A DNA stretch of 64,000 bases from assembly GCF_023343835.1 (NCBI RefSeq), contig NC_064472.1:8733469-8797468 (forward strand), in the 5' to 3' direction. This document shows, piece after piece, positions 1 to 11,500 of this stretch (the stretch's first letter is position 1; each line of letters starts with the position of its first letter). The position numbers and the translations under genes were made by a program. The notes beneath the pieces are model-generated. The model had not been told where the DNA came from. It worked only from the letters and a program-made list of their open reading frames with translations, and ran no database searches. Source of the stretch: Lagopus muta (Eukaryota; Chordata; Aves; Galliformes; Phasianidae).

Positions 1-505
1 GGTCACGCCTCTCTTGATGCAACCTAGGATACAGTTGGCTTTCAGGGCTGCAGGCGCACACTGCTGGCTCATGCTGAGTCTTCTATCAACTGACGGTCCC
101 AAATCCATCACTTCGGGGATGCTTTCAAGCCATTCCCTGCCCAGCCTGTATTTGTGCTTGGGATTGCCATGACCCAGGTGCAGGATGTTACACTTGGCCT
201 TGTAGAACTTCATGAGGTTGGTATGGATCCACCTCTCCAGCCTGTCCAGGTCCCTCTGAATGGCATCCTTTCCTTTCAGCGTGCCAGCTGTACCTCTCAG
301 CTTGGTGTCATCTGCAAACTTGCTGAGGGTTTCAATCCCGCTGTCTATGTTGCCTACAAAGATGTTGGTACTACCAATCACTTCATCTTTATTTTCCATA
401 TCCCTTAGTAGAGACTTCAGGGGGATCTGCTCCACCGTCTTGCCAGGAACAGAGGTGAGACTGGCCTGCAGTTTCCTCCCCCAGTTCTATTCCTTGCCCC
501 ACTGC
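1..505 (-). mobile_element. CR1 LINE fragment, cut by the window edge
   Basis: Read on the minus strand this is the CR1 ORF2 reverse-transcriptase region: a [12 protein letters not shown] stretch (about 430-500), then the part after the catalytic motif, including [13 protein letters not shown] and MSQQCA-like sequence at the left edge. It is broken by an internal deletion near 380-420 and by frameshifts. The sequence resembles the CR1 at the right end of the window (62890-64000), which lies in the opposite orientation. It is a dead copy inside the presumed FAM219A intron. The upper boundary is approximate. Confidence 0.85.
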
Positions 506-2439
506 CCAGACAGAAGTCTCAGCTCGGAGTCTGGTGGGCAACAGCAGTGAGTTTTGAAGGGCAGCACATAGAAGGACTACTCTTGTTTTTCAAAGCCTTC
601 ACCACACTGTCCTGAGAACTGCCCAAGAGGTCACTTGCCTTGCCTAAAAGGGTAGATCCTAGCATGAAAAACTTGCTGTTTTCTTTCCACTAGCATAGAA
701 AACAGAGCTGCCAAGCAGAGTGCTTAGCAGCCTTTTTCTCTTCAGCACAGTGCTTTGAACTTGTCCTAATAAATGGAGAGCTCAATCATCAGATTTCCAT
801 ATTTATAAGGAGAGAGTTTCTGTTTAGCCAAGCCTGTGACAGAAATAACCCTACAAACAAGGAGCAGAAGCAGCAGCACAGCAAACACGTCTGAGGGGCT
901 GGGATGTGAAAGCCACGGCAGATCTCTGGCAGCTCTCCCTCAGCATGGCTCTCCAGTCACACACAAGAAATTTCAAGGGACAAAACATTTTGGTGTCTAA
1001 ATTAACAGCCCACCTCACCCCCACGCTTTGTCTCTGTTACTGAGTAGCAGCTGGGAAATACAGATTCTCTTCTGATCAAGCCTGTTTGGCTCAGCTCTCG
1101 CCTGTCACTCTTGTATTAGAAGGATACTCCTTATGTGACTAACTGGGGAAACAGATAAAGGCATAGCTGACTTAAAGAGACACTGCTGATTTTTATGAAC
1201 AAGCTTATAAATTATTCTGTCTCCAGAAGACAGAGATGCTTCCTCCCCTCCCATTCCTGGAAAAATGCAAAATTAAGATCTCTTAAGAAAAACGATTTTT
1301 GTTCCCAGAAGTGGCAGCTCTTATCTCCTTCCTAATTGAAACCAGTGGCACTAAGCTGGCTTTAAGTTCCCCTTGCTTACTGCAGGACTGCAGTTTATTA
1401 GCTGTATAGGGCCAGGACAGCATGCCAGCCCATTGCTGCAGGCGGGGCTGGGCTCAGTGAGGTGCTCAATAGCAGAAGTGCTGCCAGAGGCTGCAGATGG
1501 AAAGCAATGAGGGTGGATGGGGTTTTAGCATGCTGAGCTTTCAGCAGGTGGCATGCAAAAATGCCAGCCACATTCCTGACTATCCCTTTGAGAGCATCTG
1601 AAGATATTTAGTTATCTTTCACATAGTGCAGCAGACGGACTAGAGTATGTCTTAAATACTGAGTTAAATCCAGTTTGGCAGGAGCTGTTTGAAATAAAGG
1701 CAAACAGACACCATTTAACATTTTTAAAGAGAAGTTTGTTTCTCTTCATGCTCTCTGTAATGGAATTGATCTCCATCCGGTCTTGTCCTCACCTTCCATG
1801 GACTGTGCCAGAAAGAGGTATCACCTGATATCACTAGACAGTTTCCGCCTCACTTCTCCATTGAAGGCAGCTTCTTTATCAGCCTAAATCAAGCCATCTG
1901 TCCCTGGGCCCCCTTCGAAGCAATGCAGCAGATTGGAGAGGAAACATCACACAAGGTGGGACTAAAAGGTCAAGGAAGATCATTCCCAGCACAGAAAGCC
2001 AAATGAGATCCCCTCTTTTGGCAACAGGGAGAAGCTGTTTAGCTGGAAAGGGAAAGGGAAGGGTGAGCACAGCCATCTGTACTCCTGGATAAGTACACTG
2101 GCTCTTGCTGCTTACTTACCTCTCTGTAGGTGGCTGCTCCTGCCCTAAAACCCTGCACAGGGTTCCAGAAAGCCCTGTTGGAAGCAGGCTGCTGCAAGAC
2201 ACCGAGGGTTTTGCTTGCTTTGCTCAGTAAACGTAACAGCCCACATCTTTTCATTTGGAGTTTTCTTCGTTTTCCAGACATCTATTCATTGGGCCAAAAT
2301 TTTACATTCTGGACAGCACCTGATTTTATTTTTTAAGTATATTTACATATAATGTAATACTTTTTTTTTTGTTGTTGTTGGAATAGTGTGCTGGGAATGT
2401 ATTTTGTCACCTTCCCTGCTGACTGACATCCCTCTCAGC
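506..2439. other. Gene-free intronic stretch
   Basis: I recognise no exon, RNA gene or transposon here. Short open frames on both strands lack homology I can name. A T run followed by a GTT repeat lies at 2361-2380. By position this is probably FAM219A intron 1. Confidence 0.5.
2361..2380. repeat. T10(GTT)3 simple repeat
   Basis: Ten T followed by three GTT units and a final G, just upstream of the large CR1. Confidence 0.9.
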
Positions 2440-4552
2440 AATTGCAGCATGAGGGTGATGAGGGCAGGGGACTGGCAGGGGTAGAGAAGAGAAGGAAGAG
2501 AGGCAGTGTCTGCTGGGAGGACATGAACTGCAGTGTCTGCAGTGTAGTCCCTGTGAGCAAGAAATCAGGAAAGGGTGGCAGGAGACCTGTGTGGATGAGC
2601 AAGGAGCTCATGCGCAAACTCAAAGGGAAGAAGAAGTGGAAATGTGGAAAATGTGTCTGACACTTGGGAAGAACATAGAAATGTTGTCAGGGCCTGCAGG
2701 GATGTGATGAGGAAGGCTAAAGCCTGTCTGGAATCGAATCTGGCAAAGGTGATAAAGAATAATAAAAAAGGCTTTTTTAAGTATGTTAACAGTAAAAGGA
2801 AGACTAGGGAGAATGTGGCTCCCCTACTAAGTGAGGGGGGTGTTCTGGTCACGGGGGATGCTGAGAAGGCACAGACACTAAATGCATTCTTTGCTTCTGT
2901 GTTCAGTGAAAAAGTTCTCCCTTGGGAATCCCAAACCCCAGAGGTCAGTGAGAGGGTCTGAGGAATGGAAGATTTCCCTTTACTCAGGGAAGAGGTGGTC
3001 CAAGAGCGGCTAGGTAACACCAGTGTTCACAAATCTATGGGACCCGATGAGACCTGCGGGTGCTGAGGGAGCTGGCAGAGGTGATTGCTGAACCGCTCTC
3101 TATCATCTTTGAGAAGTCTAGGAGAATGGGAGGTGCCTGAAGACCAGAGGATAGCCAGCGTCACTCCGGTCTTCAAAAAGGGCGAGAAGGAAGATCCAGG
3201 TAATTATAGGCCAGTCAGCCTCACCTCTGTCCTTGGAAAGGTGATGGAACAGCTGGTGCTGGATGTCATCTCCAGACAACTGGAAGAAGAGGAGGTTATC
3301 AGGAGTAGTCAGCATGGGTTCACCAGGGGGAGGTCGTGCTTGACCAACCTGGTGGCCTTCTACAATGTTGTCACATGCTGGGTGGATAGGGGGAGAGCGG
3401 TAGATGTAGTCTACCTTGATTTCAGCAAGGCATTTGATACTGTCCCCCACGACATCCTTATAACAAAGCTGAGGAAGTGTGGGATAGATGAGTGGACAGT
3501 GAGGTGGGTTGAGAACTGGCTGACTGGCAGAGCACAGAGGGTCGTTGGTGGTAGTGCAGACTCCGGTTGGAGGCCTGTAACCAGCGGTGTTCCTCAGGGG
3601 TCTGTGCTGGGTCCGGTCTTGTTCAACATCTTCATCAATGACCTTGATGAGGGGATAGTGGCCACCCTCAGCAAGTTTGCTGATGATACGAAGTTGGGAG
3701 GATTGGCTGACACGCCTGAAGGCTGTGCTGCCATTCAGTGAGACCTGGACAGGCTGGAGAGCTGGGCAGAAAAAAACCGGATGAGGTTTAACAAAAGCAA
3801 GTGTAGAGTCTTGCATCTGGGGAGGAGTAATTGCATGCACCAGTACAGGTTGGGGGATGACCTGCTGGAGGGGAGCTCTGCAGAGAGGGACCTGGGTGTC
3901 CTGGTGGACGACAGGTTGGCCATGAGCCAGCAGTGTGCCCTTGTGGCCAAAAAGGCCAATGGCATCCTGGGGTGCATTAAAAAGAGCGTGGCCAGCAGGT
4001 CAAAGGAGGTGATCCTCCCCCTCTACTCTGCCCTGGTAAGACCTCATCTGGAGTACTGCGTCCAGTTCTGGGCTCCCCAGTACAAAAAAGACAGGGATCT
4101 CTTGGAAAGAGTCCAGCGGAGGGCCACGAAGATGGTGAAAAGCCTGGAGCATCTCTGCTATGAGGAAAGGCTGAGTGAACTGGGTCTGTTCAGCCTTGAG
4201 AAAAGAAGACTGAGGGGGGATTTAATCCAGGTTTATAAATAGGTATGGGGGCCATAGTGGTGAGGCCGGACTCTTTTCAGTGGTGAGTGGAGACAGGACA
4301 AGGGGAAACGGCCGGAAACTGCAGCACAGGAAGTTCCACACAAATGTGCGCAGGAACTTCTTTACAGTGAGGTGACGGAGCACTGGAACAGGCTGCCCAG
4401 GGAGGTGGTGGAGTCTCCTTCTCTGGAGATGTTCAAGACCTGCCTGGATGCCGACCTGTGCGACCTGCTGTAGGGAACCTGCTTTGGCAGGGGGGTTGGA
4501 CTCGATGATCTCTGCAGGTCCCTTCCAACCCCTACAATTCTGTGATTCTGTG
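2440..4552 (+). mobile_element. CR1 LINE, 5'-truncated, RT domain and 3' end (copy 1)
   Basis: This is the longest CR1 in the window, about 2.1 kb of a roughly 4.5 kb family consensus. Visible ORF2 blocks in order are: SGKGGRRPVWMSKE (about 2560-2605), NNKKGFFKYVNSKRKTREN (about 2757-2815), [12 protein letters not shown] (about 3195-3230), [44 protein letters not shown], the catalytic SKFADDTKL (about 3670), and [14 protein letters not shown] near 4050-4090. The 3' UTR ends in two ATTCTGTG octamers at 4537-4552. The frame is broken by stops at 2959-2961 and 3739-3741 and by two frameshifts near 3045 and 3125 that restore the frame, so the copy is inactive. The 5' boundary is approximate. Its 3' half is duplicated at 17825-19086. 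Confidence 0.95.
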
Positions 4553-4877
4553 AAATCTAAGATAATGGTAAAAAGCTACATCCACCAAAGTTCCTCCTTC
4601 CCCTTTTGAATGAAAAAGGGATTAGTGGTGAGCCGAACAGTCCTGAGAGGTCTGTGGTGGCAGACACAGAACTGTCTGTCTGCACAGTGCAGTGAACTGC
4701 CTTCTCTGCAGAAAGGGCTGAGCAAGCCAACATTGGAGTAGCAGAGCTCCATCCATCAGCACTGCAATGACTGCTTTTCATGCATGGTCCATCAACACTG
4801 ACCGCCTGCAGCTGACCCACACTGCTTCCTCGGCCACTTTATAGGGTGGGAACATTTAGGACTTCTTTGTTACTCAC
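4553..4877 (+). repeat. Duplicated non-CR1 segment following CR1 copy 1
   Basis: About 325 bp directly after the terminal CR1 octamers. The sequence does not look like CR1. It recurs almost unchanged at 19087-19408, again directly after a CR1 3' end. The only differences I saw are single-base changes and a 3-bp indel near 4760. See the finding on a possible 3' transduction. Confidence 0.9.
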
Positions 4878-4946
4878 AGGTAGGGAACCTGCTTTGGCAG
4901 GTCTAGAGGTCTCTAGAGGTCATGATCCAATCCCTGTGATTCTGTG
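4878..4946 (+). mobile_element. Short CR1 3'-tail fragment
   Basis: It begins with GTAGGGAACCTGCTTTGGCAGG, also found in the tails of the CR1s at 2440, 17825 and 46287 (near 4471, 19005 and 46497). It then has a rearranged tail and ends in one ATTCTGTG octamer (4939-4946). It closes the unique segment of copy 1 and is absent after the second copy. Confidence 0.75.
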
Positions 4947-7900
4947 AACTGGACTGGGAAAGGTGTGAGAGAAGGAGCAGATGGGTGGCCATGAGGGCTG
5001 AAGGATATTCCTGGACAAGCAGATCAAGAAAACAAAGAAGAGACAGTATGGGAACAGCAAATATATTATTGCTGTTATTTCCCCAGCGGGAACCTGACTA
5101 TCTTTGTGATAAGCTTTAAAAGCCTTCCTGACATGATGAGAAATCAACAGGACTTAGCAAGCTAGCTGTCCCTGTGGCCTGACCTTTTAGCTAAGGCTGG
5201 TAGCATAGAGCTGAGCACTCCAACAGCCCTGAGCCACACTGTTGTTGCTGTCTCAGGCCACGCTGGACTTTCTTTATAGCTCATTTCCCTCTGTTAAAAC
5301 TGCAGGGAACTGACATTATAGAAAAACAGCAGGGCTGGTTAGCCAAGCTCAAAAATAGAGCTGCAGCAGTTCCTGCAACCTGTGTGCTTTAATGACACGC
5401 TCATGTAAGCCGTTGTCCTTGGTAATCCAGGGGACACACTGTAGATGAAGCTTAAGGCAACCAGGAAAGAGAAGCCTAAGTATTGTGACTTCTTGAAGAA
5501 GCTGCAAGTCTCATAGGGAACGGGGGAACAGAACACACTGGAGGAAAGATGATCTTGCTCTTCTACAAACCTAGGCTGTCCTAGGGAACAAGGACCTTTA
5601 CTTTCAAGATGTTACATGAAACGTGCCAAGTCTCCTAAACCATACTCCAACATAAGGTTCACTAAATAAGGTCTCCATTCTTTGCTGTGCTCCTGGCTCA
5701 TAGCCCTGGAGTATGATTTGATGAGTGCTTGCAACTGCTACCAAAGTGATGTCCTACTGGATGTGCTGTGAACAGGTGAAAAGTTATGAATCAGGGTTAA
5801 AAATAGAAGAAGAACCAATCCCACTGTTTCTCCATTTCTTTCTTCTAACCAACTTCTTGTGCAGTGTCACAAGCACCAAACTAGATCAGCCCTCTGCATT
5901 TTATCTACTCTCTGTGGCATTTTCATCTTCCTGAACTTTTGTTTACCTTTTTGTCTGTTACCACACCACCAGATAGCTTTCTTTGTGTTCCCTGTAATGA
6001 CACTAAGCTCTTTTTCCTGCGTCTCAGCTCTTCTGTTCTCTTTTTTATCTTTCAAAGTGTTCTTGAAAGAAGTGTCTGAATCATCACCATTTTATATGTG
6101 GGTACACTGGGATCCAGAGAGGTGAAGTTGTTCAACACAAAAGGAGGAAAGCTGGGTCCTCCTCCACGGTTCTGTCTTGTGAGATAAGAGCATTTTCATA
6201 AATGCATTTCTTCTGAATACACTTGAGAGCATGCACCAGAAGTAAGTACCTATATTACACTTCAAACTATGCCACAGGGGAAAGAAAGTGGACAGGAGAC
6301 CATATTATAGTTCTGAAAAGTGGTTCCTTACTGCAGGTTTTTGATATTAAGCAGAAAATTACATAAACAAATCAAAAGCCTTACAGTCCAAATTGTTCCC
6401 CAGACATTTTAAAGGTTGGGTGCAGTATGCAGCTTGTTTCCTTTACTTATCATCTCCTTTTTCTAGAATTGCCTTGTGAGTGGCTTCATGCTCTTTGCTG
6501 AGTTAATTTTCCTCAGGAACTTCCTCCTTTCTCATTTTCACCCAAACATTGTCATTCAGACAGAGCTCCCCAGTGTTTCAATTATGTCGCAGATCTCTGA
6601 TCAGTGAAGTCACCTCTTCACTGATCTGTCACATCTGGCCATTTCCTCTCCCTGAGAGTTTAATTTACCTAAGGAGATCACAATTAAAAAGGTAAAAGCA
6701 ACACACAAGCTTAAAAAAGAAATAAAAAATGCACAACTTCCCTCAGCGTCTTCCCCTAAGGTACCTGCCCAGTTCTGTGTGTTTGGTTCACATTTGCATC
6801 TGTCTTCTGCGGTGTAGAAACAAATCAACAAAATGCAAGAATGGGATTTCTCTGAAAGGTTTCAGTCTGGTTTCTAAGTTGCCTACATAATTAATATGTG
6901 GGGAAGCATTAAGAAGGCCTCTCATTACCAATGAAATTTTTTAGCTTAATGAGGATGTCTTAAAAATACATCTGGATACGAGAAAGATGGTTCAGGAAGT
7001 TTTTGTGAGAAAGGTCCCTTGTGACTGTTTCTATCTCCTTATCCTCATAGCTTTCAATTAACACTGTGGGTGGGCAGAGAAACACTTCCAGCTTGTTCTT
7101 CTTTTTCCAAATGCTGGTGGACATGAGATATTTAGTTGAAACAGCCTTTAGTAGATATCTTAAATTCCATTATCATCAAAGGGACAGATGTGGGAAAGAA
7201 ATACTGCTTTCCTTATCTATTAGTTCCATCTTTTGCAAGGTTGAAGCAGTTTTGTGAATTAATTTAAGGTTTGCAACATCTGCACTGCTGGAAAAAGCTA
7301 TCTGAAATGTACATCTTAAAACCATTGATACATTTAAGCTGAACTCAGGCGCTTTATTTATGGAAAAACACAAATCAGGAAGTGTTACGTGCTCAAATAT
7401 CCACAAGCCTTCCAATGAAATAGAAAATGGTAAATAAATTGGACTCTCTGATTGTTCTCATTATCTGGCTATTTAAGATAACAAGAGAAAGAAGTAAGAA
7501 AGATTGTCATTAGTTGTTAATTGAAGCTCTTTCAGAAAGCCTTGTTTAAACTTGGAAGGATAGGATGTCTTTTCAACTGCTACCTAATATGAATGTTAGA
7601 GCCGTACTAAAGCAGTCTCATTAGGTGCTTGTTCCAAGCACCACACCTGAGAGGGCTTCTAATGCTTCAGATGGAACTTTGTTTTAAAAATCTCTTCTAC
7701 ATAGAGCCTAACCCCTGGTGGTGCATACAGACCTGCCCAAGCTGATGCTCATAGTGTGCAAAGATACCTAAGTGCATTGTAATGACCTTCCGAAGCAGCA
7801 GCAGAGTCCTGGCCCATTATGATGCCAAATCACATAATGTACAGATGACACAAATCATAATGATTAGGCTGTAGGGTAAGTGCAACCATCTCAGGACACA

Positions 7901-8404
7901 GTTTTAGGTTTGCTGGCTCTTTACAGCTCTTCTGCACAACCTCTTTGGCTCATACCATCTCCCTCTCCTTATTCCCAGACCTTTTATTTTCAACTTTGAG
8001 TAGCTCATGGCCCATAGCCAGGAACCCATTAGTCTCAAAGAGGGTCTCATGTGGAGACAGCCATTGAGGGGTGACAAACCTCAGCTCCTCCTAACAGCCT
8101 ACCGACCTGTAACCTGTGCTTGAGCCTGACAGAACTGGGATATTCTCAATTGAAACTGATTACATTGCCATTTAAACAGTTCTCTGTCTCTACAGTGGCT
8201 GAAGAAATAAATAAATATCACTATTTTACCTCCAAAAAAACACTTTGTTTAAATTACAGGATCAGTGTCTGGAAACTCAACATCATGACAAAATCTTGAG
8301 TACTGTTACTGCAGAACCTTGGAGTGATCCCAGCGCAGCACTGTGAGGCTGTTCTGAGCCTAAGACAACAAGATGACAGGTCATGGATGGAAAACACCCA
8401 GAAC
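4947..8404. other. Gene-free intronic stretch
   Basis: AT-rich unique-looking sequence. I see no exon with plausible splice sites, no RNA gene and no transposon. Presumed FAM219A intron 1. Confidence 0.5.
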
Positions 8405-8571
8405 AACTCATAGGGAGGTGATGGAGTCACCATCCCTGGTGGTGTTCAAGAGACATCTGGATGAGCAGCTATGAGATACGGTTTAGTAGCCTGTAGTAAT
8501 GGTAATGGGAGTATGGTTGGACTAGATGATCTTGCAGGTCATTTCCAACCTTGTGATTCTATGATTCTATG
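8405..8571 (+). mobile_element. CR1 3' end, 5'-truncated
   Basis: It matches the last part of CR1: AGGTGATGGAGTCACC, then GATGGTTGGACTAGATGATC-type sequence, and ends in ATTCTATG octamers at about 8556-8571. This is a different tail variant (ATTCTATG) from the ATTCTGTG copies, so probably a different subfamily or age. Confidence 0.85.
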
Positions 8572-11500
8572 GGGGATCTGTGCCAGACAGGCCAACAATT
8601 TAATTGCCACTGTGTGCTTCTATTCTGCACGCTAAGAATGACATCAAGATGACATTATGTTCAGCCATAGGGCAGCTGTTGTACATCTACACTACCCCTA
8701 TCTGTTTCTTAACGCTTCCACCTCTGCACTATTTCCAAACATCTGAAGCAGAACAGTAGTCAATACTGAGTACATAACAGTGCTTAAACAGGGAAATGTA
8801 ATTCACTTGAATTTCCCACCTCAGTCATTTTGAAGTTATTAAGAAGCTGAAAACTATTTCCTGTTTGCAGGAGGTAATAGACTTTAACATAGTAAAATTA
8901 AATTATTCTGCCTTTACACTATGCATAATCCCTGTAGAATTGCTTTGAGCAGAAATGGGTATTAAATTGCAAAAACAGTATAGTTTAGGGTCATTTACTC
9001 CAACTGCTCCAAGAGCCTTTCAGATATAAATACTTCTCCAGCTATAAAAGGGCAGTATTCAGGGAATTTGTGTCTGCTTTTTAAGTTTCTAAATACATCT
9101 GTATGGCTGCATTCCAGTTTGAGCTGCCTGTTCTTGCATCCAGCTTTTGCATCAGGCACATTACAGAGGTAGCTGTCTCCTGCTGTCATGCCCATGATAA
9201 TCTTGAGGTGCTGACAGTGACACATGCACCCATGCAAAGAGACAAAGTGTAGCATCTTAATTACATAGGCTACCCTGTCAAACCCATTTTCAGTTACAAC
9301 TATGCCCAGTACCTTGAACTCAGACATTCCTGCTCATCCTGCATAAACATTTCAGTAATTGTTCTCTATTTCTATCACACCAGTAGGTATCCAAGTGCGT
9401 TAATATGCCACATTTAAAATTGAGAATAGAAAAAATGACACCCAGTAGAACAGGAGCTGGTGCGATGGTTTTGACGGAGCCAATACATCTCACAGAAGCG
9501 TGAGCGCACAACATCACACATGCTATGATGTGCATTCTGCTTGTACAGCAGTCTTAATTGCTCGCTGCTTCCACACCCTTCCCCAGCTACCAACAACTGT
9601 ACTTTATGGCTTCTCCTGAAGAACAGTTTCACAGGCTGCCAGAAGCAGCCAAGGTCTTGTACCATCTTACAGGAGTCAATTAGAACAGTGAAGGCATTTT
9701 TTCATTGGAGAAGATTCCATCCCATTAACAATCAGCTAATAGGGTTTCTTACAAAGCCACACCAGAAGGACATTCTGCTGCTTCATAGTGTGGCTCCTTG
9801 AAGCTTCTGCCTGGAAATGACTGTTAAAATCACTTTCTAATCACATCTGTGCAGAGAGCACAAACTGATAGAGGCAGGTGACAGTGGAGTCTATGACAAT
9901 GACCTGAATCAAGATTTCAGCTACTCAAATGACCCTCACACTACATATGCAATTCATTGTCCTTTATTCACAACCAGCTGCAAGACTTAACAAGTTATTC
10001 ACCCACAAATCCATGACATTTGCTTGCGGTATGTTTTATATCTCTTCCACCACTTACAACAGCACAGTTCAGCTGGCAGCACAGGCTGGCATGCTGCTTT
10101 TTTTCTTGAAAGAAGGGAGGAATTAATTTTCTGGCAGCTCAGGCTGCCTTAACAGCTGATCATCTCCTCCAATTTGGGTACTCACAAACCCAGACTGCTG
10201 CTGCCCTCCCAGTAGGGATGTAGCAAGGCTGGTAAGCTGAAAAACCACTCCTTTCATACATGCACACAGCCTGGAGCTTATTGCTGGAGCCACTGCCACA
10301 TCAGCTGGCCCTTAAAGGCAGGATGCTTCTCCTTGAAGCCAGTGCAGCTGGGCTGTGCTGATTCATAGATTCTGCTGTCACTGCAAAGGGAGAGTGTTGG
10401 CATGTTGGGTGTCATATTTAGGATGGCTGTCACAGAAACACCGCAGGTGAAAAAAAATAATCTGTCTAAGCATAAGACTCCTACAGCTGTTAAAGTCTGT
10501 GAGGTAAGAGTTTAGGCATCAGTGCAGCATGAAGACTCATCCCTGCTTCAGAAACAGGAGATTAAATGTTACTTGAGTAAGCCTGGTGTTCTATATGCAA
10601 ACAATTACATGGTTCAAAACTCCTTTTTTTTTCTTTTCTTTATTTTTAATATGCTTTCCTCAATGGATGCAATAGAAGGGAGACAGTTGCAAGGCCTAAA
10701 GAGAGTATCATTGATGGAACCATACTCAGGATCTCCCTCATAAAACTGCTTCCAGTTTTATTTATTTATTTCCAGCTGAAGGAACTTCACATTTTCATTA
10801 CAATTTCTCTAGCTGAACATATTCCACCAGAGCTGTGGTTTAAGTAAATAATTTTGTTCCTTTACTGTTGAATAAAAATTAAAGGGCAAGTGGGACTTCA
10901 GTGCAGAAATGCTGGAGAAACACTATTCTTACAGTGCAAGGAGAACAGCAAAGACTTGACTCAAGCACTTTCGAGTTAACTGGATTTGAGAACAAACACT
11001 CCACCTCGGATGTAAGAAGCTACTTCTGCCCCAGCCAATGCGAGAACCGTCTGTTAAGAGATCCACTTGCATTGCTGGAGGAACAATTCCGCAGCTGTTC
11101 TCCATAAATTAAAAGAAAGTACAAATCTAAAGGAGTAGCGAGTGTTTCAGGAGATGTTCAAACAATCTATTTCCTTTTGTAGCGTTTCAAAAAAGTACAA
11201 GAGAGATGCCACTAGCAAACTCCTCTTGCAGATGAAAAGAAGAAAGCAAACTGCTTTACATCCAAACACACCAGCAATATTCTACATCTTACAACTGGTG
11301 CATTTCATTTCACACACTGTATCCCATAAGAAACCATTTGATAATTTTATTAAGGTATTGACCCCTGTCTGTTAAGTACACTTCCCAAAAAAAGTGCAGC
11401 CACAAATGAAGGACACCAAAAATTATCTGTTACCTGAAATCAGAAGTGGAATCAGAAGAGAAACAAAGCAGAAGAAGGATATCGCACCTCTTCCCCAGAA

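Noticed and set aside
3118..3840. Minus-strand open frame of 240 codons, and similar ones at 18002-18511, 45148-45735 and 63090-63617
   Set aside because: They are antisense shadows of CR1 ORF2, which is read on the plus strand.
8995..9327. Minus-strand open frame of 110 codons, Cys/His-containing
   Set aside because: Cysteine spacing does not fit a zinc finger, and no homologue is recognised. Length is within chance for intronic sequence.
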